A program made the translations under genes and the position numbers. From contig NZ_KZ626908.1 in NCBI RefSeq assembly GCF_002911015.1, positions 1 through 44,535 of the forward strand: a stretch of DNA of 44,535 bases, read 5' to 3'. The notes under the pieces were generated by a model. It was not told the DNA's origin. It was given only the letters and a program-made list of their open reading frames with translations, and searched no databases. Of this stretch, positions 41,867 through 44,535 are shown one piece after another; positions within the stretch are counted from its first letter, which is position 1; each line of letters opens with the position of its first letter. This DNA is from Streptomyces populi (GTDB taxonomy: Bacteria; Actinomycetota; Actinomycetes; Streptomycetales; Streptomycetaceae).

Positions 41867-41893
41867 CTGACAACGTTGTCCAGGCTCTATGCT
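41867..41893 (+). promoter_or_regulatory. LacI-gene promoter with perfect 12-bp operator
   Basis: GACAACGTTGTC (41869-41880) is an exact palindrome with the central CG typical of LacI-family sites. CTGACA (41867-41872), 15-base spacer, TATGCT (41888-41893) form a plausible promoter, so repressor binding would mask the -35. Confidence 0.65.
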
Positions 41894-41963
41894 CGACGCC
41901 ACATCCTCATACAACCCCATGGACCTACGCATCCCCGTGGACGACAGGACAGGACAGCACATC

Positions 41964-43001
41964 GTGGCCGAGACCGCCCGCCGATCCGAGAACCGCTACG
42001 GAAACCGTCCGACCATGAAGGACGTGGCGGCGCGTGCGGGAGTCGGTCTCAAGACGGTCTCCCGCGTGGTCAACAGCGAGCCCGGCGTCACCCCGGACAC
42101 GGAGCGCCGCGTCCAGGAGGCCATCGAGGCGCTGGGCTTCCGCCGCAACGACAGTGCCCGGGTGCTGCGCAAGGGCCGCACCGCGAGCATCGGGCTGGTC
42201 CTGGAGGACCTCGCGGACCCGTTCTACGGGCCGCTGAGCCGCGCGGTCGAGGAGGTGGCCCGCGCGCACGGAGCCCTGCTGATCAACGGTTCCAGCGCGG
42301 AGGACCCGGACCGTGAGCAGGAACTGGTCCTCGCGCTCTGCGCGCGCCGGGTGGACGGGCTGGTCGTGATCCCGGCCGGCGACGACCACCGCTATCTGGA
42401 GCCGGAGATGAAGGCGGGCGTCGCCACGGTCTTCGTGGACCGCCCGGCCGGGAGGATCGACGCCGACGTCGTCCTGTCGGACAGTTTCGGCGGCGCCCGG
42501 GACGGCGTGGCCCACCTGATCGCCCACGGCCACCGCCGGATCGGCTTCATCGGCGACATGCCGCGCATCCACACCGCCGCCGAGCGGCTGCGCGGTTACC
42601 GGGCCGCCATGGAGGACGCGGGCATACCGGTCGAGGACGAGTGGATGTCCCTCGGTGTCACCGACCCGCAGCGGGTGCGCAAGGCGGCCGAGGACATGCT
42701 GTCCGGACCCTCGCCGGTCACCGCGGTCTTCGCGGGCAACAACCGTGTCACCGTGACCGTCGTCCGTGTCATCGCCGAGCGCGGTCGCCCGGTCGCCCTC
42801 GTCGGCTTCGACGACATCGAGCTCGCCGACCTCCTGGAGCCCGGGGTCACCGTCGTCGCCCAGGACGCCGCCGCCCTCGGCCGCACCGCCGCCGAACGCC
42901 TCTTCCGCCAGCTCGACGGCAACCTCATAGCCCCGGAGAGGATCGAACTCCCGACCCGGCTGATCACCCGCGGCTCGGGGGAACTGCCGCCGACGAGCTG
43001 A
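41964..43001 (+). CDS. LacI-family transcriptional regulator
   Basis: 345 residues from the GTG at 41964; in-frame ATGs at 41889 and 41919 are possible, but the first lies within the predicted promoter and neither has a ribosome site. The HTH (NRPTMKDVAARAGVGLKTVS, then RVVN) is followed by the hinge GFRRNDSARVLRKGRT. The periplasmic-binding-like core has IGLVLEDLADPFYGPLSRAVEE, VDGLVVIPA, HRRIGFIGD and VALVGFDDIELADLLEPGVT. It is a sugar-responsive repressor, divergent from a ROK sugar kinase, with a palindromic site between them. Confidence 0.94.
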   Translation: MAETARRSENRYGNRPTMKDVAARAGVGLKTVSRVVNSEPGVTPDTERRVQEAIEALGFRRNDSARVLRKGRTASIGLVLEDLADPFYGPLSRAVEEVARAHGALLINGSSAEDPDREQELVLALCARRVDGLVVIPAGDDHRYLEPEMKAGVATVFVDRPAGRIDADVVLSDSFGGARDGVAHLIAHGHRRIGFIGDMPRIHTAAERLRGYRAAMEDAGIPVEDEWMSLGVTDPQRVRKAAEDMLSGPSPVTAVFAGNNRVTVTVVRVIAERGRPVALVGFDDIELADLLEPGVTVVAQDAAALGRTAAERLFRQLDGNLIAPERIELPTRLITRGSGELPPTS

Positions 43002-43037
43002 GCCCCGGCCGCACCGCCTCCGGCCGCTCGGGCGCGG

Positions 43038-43062
43038 CCGCCCGCGCACCCGGCGCGGGCGG
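43038..43062. terminator. Hairpin between LacI and DUF6986 genes
   Basis: A perfect 10-bp stem (CCGCCCGCGC with GCGCGGGCGG) and a 5-base loop, between two convergent genes. Confidence 0.65.
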
Positions 43063-43079
43063 GGCCGTGACCGGCGCCG

Positions 43080-44384
43080 CTACCGGTCCGTCGCGGTGAG
43101 GTCACCCCGCCGCGGCGCCGCGAAGGCCTCCAGTTCGGGGCGGGTCAGGCCCGTCTCCCGCGCCACCTCCGCGACGTCCAGGGCGCCGCAGTCCAGGCCG
43201 CGCAGCAGATGGCCGCTGAGGGCCTTGGCCGTGGCGGGTTCGTCCATCACGTCGCCGGGGGCGCGGCCGGCGTAGCGGGACAGGCGGGCGGCGGCCTGCG
43301 CGAAGCCCTCGCGGTAGAAGGCGAAGACGGCCGCGTAGCGGGTCGGGATGTGGGCGGGGTGCATGTCCCAGCCCTGGTAGTAGGCGCGGGCCAGGGCGCG
43401 GCGGGTGAGGCCGTAGTGCAGGCGCCAGGCGGCGTGGACCTTCTCGGTGGGCCCGACGGGCAGGACGTTGGTGGAGCCGTCCGAGAGGCGTACGCCGGTG
43501 CCGGCGGCCGCGACCTGCATGACCGCCTTGGCGTGGTCGGCGGCCGGGTGGTCGCTCGACTGGTGGGCGGCGGAGACGCCGAGGCAGGCGCTGTAGTCGA
43601 AGGTGCCGTAGTGCAGCCCGGTGGCGCGGCCCTCGGACGCCTGGATCATGCGGGCGACGGTGGCCGTGCCGTCGGCGGCGAGGATCGCCTGGCTGGTCTC
43701 GATCTGGATCTCGAAGCCGATCCGGCCGGGTTCCAGGCCCCGGGCCTTCTCGAACTCCGCCAGGAGCCGGACCATCGCGGTGACCTGTTCCGGGTACGTC
43801 ACCTTGGGCAGGGTGAGCACGAGCCCGTCGGGCAGGCCGCCCGCCTCCATCAGGCCCGTCAGGAAGACGTCGAGGGTGCGGATGCCCCGGTCCCGGACGG
43901 ACGCCTCCATGCATTTCATGCGGATGCCCATGTACGGGGCCGCGGTGCCGTTCTCGAACGCCCCGGCGATCAGCCGGGCCGCGCGGGCCGCCGCCGTGTC
44001 CTCCTCGGCGTCGGGACGCGGACCGTAGCCGTCCTCGAAGTCGACGCGCAGGTCTTCGACGGGTTCGCGCTCCAGCTTGGCCCGTACCCGGTCGTACACG
44101 GGCCCGGCCAGTTCGTCGGTGAGGCCGAGGACAGCGGCGAAGGACGCGGGGTCGGGGGCGTGTTCGTCGAGTGCGGCGAGGGCGCGGTCGCCCCAGGTGC
44201 GGACCGTGCCGGCGTCGAACGCGTCCGCGGGGACGTACACGGTGTGGACGGGCTGCCGGGTGCCGGGGTCTCCCGGATAGAGGCGCTCGAGCTCCGCGTC
44301 GACGGGGGCGAGGAAGGCTCCGGCCGCTTCGGTGACGGCGTCCGAGAGGCTCGTCGCCACCTTCTCCTGCTGATCCTGGCCCAT
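43080..44384 (-). CDS. DUF6986 family, citrate lyase/aldolase-like protein
   Basis: 434 residues from the ATG at 44384, which has GGGAGG 7 bases upstream. The TIM-barrel pattern of the CitE/HpcH superfamily is present: DLRVDFEDGYG (metal acid pair, residues about 115-125), IRMKCMEASVRDRGIRTLDVFLTG, LTLPKVTYPEQV, GFEIQIETSQAIL (metal Glu), and TGLHYGTFDYSACLGV. The reaction is not known; relatives cleave or form C-C bonds using 2-oxo acids, glyoxylate or malyl compounds. In some Streptomyces, related genes lie near purine-degradation genes, but none is visible here. It has its own promoter and operator upstream. Confidence 0.88.
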   Translation of the reverse strand: MGQDQQEKVATSLSDAVTEAAGAFLAPVDAELERLYPGDPGTRQPVHTVYVPADAFDAGTVRTWGDRALAALDEHAPDPASFAAVLGLTDELAGPVYDRVRAKLEREPVEDLRVDFEDGYGPRPDAEEDTAAARAARLIAGAFENGTAAPYMGIRMKCMEASVRDRGIRTLDVFLTGLMEAGGLPDGLVLTLPKVTYPEQVTAMVRLLAEFEKARGLEPGRIGFEIQIETSQAILAADGTATVARMIQASEGRATGLHYGTFDYSACLGVSAAHQSSDHPAADHAKAVMQVAAAGTGVRLSDGSTNVLPVGPTEKVHAAWRLHYGLTRRALARAYYQGWDMHPAHIPTRYAAVFAFYREGFAQAAARLSRYAGRAPGDVMDEPATAKALSGHLLRGLDCGALDVAEVARETGLTRPELEAFAAPRRGDLTATDR

Positions 44385-44415
44385 CCGGCAGCCTCCCGTT
44401 TTCCGCGCCACGGAA

Positions 44416-44463
44416 TCAACAATCCGTTGAATGAAGCTATCCGGCGAGCTTCCCGCGGGTCAA
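44416..44463 (-). promoter_or_regulatory. Promoter and operator of the DUF6986 gene
   Basis: On the minus strand: TTGACC (complement of 44458-44463), 18-base spacer, TAGCTT (complement of 44434-44439). A perfect inverted repeat TCAAC-N5-GTTGA (44416-44430) covers the predicted start site, the right place for a repressor. Confidence 0.7.
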
Positions 44464-44485
44464 CAGCCCCGGGGAACCGTGGGGC

Positions 44486-44534
44486 GCACCCGGCACCCGG
44501 CACCCGGCACCCGGCACCCGGCACCCGGCACCCG
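44486..44534. repeat. Seven-copy GCACCCG tandem repeat at window end
   Basis: Seven perfect 7-bp units, about 100 bases upstream of the DUF6986 start, run to the end of the window and may continue beyond it. Confidence 0.95.
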
Positions 44535-44535
44535 G

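Noticed and set aside
1..44535. tRNA, rRNA, riboswitch, insertion sequence or prophage
   Set aside because: Reading both strands, I found no cloverleaf, transposase, integrase or attachment duplication I could support.

Overview
The window is from a high-GC actinomycete, almost certainly Streptomyces or a close relative. Nearly every gene uses G/C-ending codons and GTG starts are common. The proteins include actinomycete hallmarks: a mycothiol-type (maleylpyruvate isomerase-fold) enzyme, an F420/deazaflavin-type enzyme, a geranylgeranyl-reductase-type flavoprotein, and Streptomyces-typical DUF6332, DUF4865, DUF6986 and MAB_1171c-type proteins. I see no rRNA, tRNA, CRISPR array, transposase, phage gene or large biosynthetic cluster. 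It reads as ordinary chromosome made of small operons and divergent regulator/target pairs.

Layout. 1-10 kb: an Rv1733c-like membrane protein, a beta-helix/AAA+ fusion ATPase, a large membrane protein with a lipase-type hydrolase end, a DeoR regulator, an SRPBCC protein, a PLP enzyme of the cysteine synthase/desulfhydrase type, a small hypothetical and an RsbW-like ATP-binding protein. 10-16 kb: a three-gene ABC export operon coupled by 4-base overlaps (SHOCT protein, ATPase, FtsX permease), divergent from a TetR - DUF4865 - phosphotriesterase-like operon. 16-22 kb: a ROK repressor, an AlkB-like dioxygenase, an RlmG/RsmC-like rRNA methyltransferase, a flavin monooxygenase resembling polyether epoxidases, and a MAB_1171c-type membrane protein. 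22.5-25.3 kb: an AgaS-like SIS protein and a class II ketose-bisphosphate aldolase, divergent from a DeoR regulator. 26-32.4 kb: a long-form GAPDH, an MFS permease, the mycothiol-type enzyme, a MarR regulator divergent from a QacA-type pump, and DUF6332. 32.4-37.2 kb: a NarL-type two-component system, a TetR regulator divergent from an F420-type enzyme, and a geranylgeranyl reductase family flavoprotein. 37.4-44.5 kb: an M20 dipeptidase, a kinase-NUDIX fusion, a small secreted protein, a ROK sugar kinase divergent from a LacI regulator, and a DUF6986 aldolase-like protein.

The most unusual element is not a gene. The intergenic region between the TetR regulator and the F420-type enzyme (35228-35405) holds nine copies of an 11-bp self-complementary motif (GAKC-RSY-GMTC), seven of them at an exact 19-bp pitch and two more at the same pitch after a 34-bp step. 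This looks like an iterated operator for cooperative repressor loading. Also notable are a near-identical GTAC-N10-GTAC element upstream of both the two-component system and the ABC operon, short tandem repeats placed at a stop codon and in promoter regions, and several genes whose -10 box sits about 6-8 bases from the start codon, implying leaderless mRNAs.
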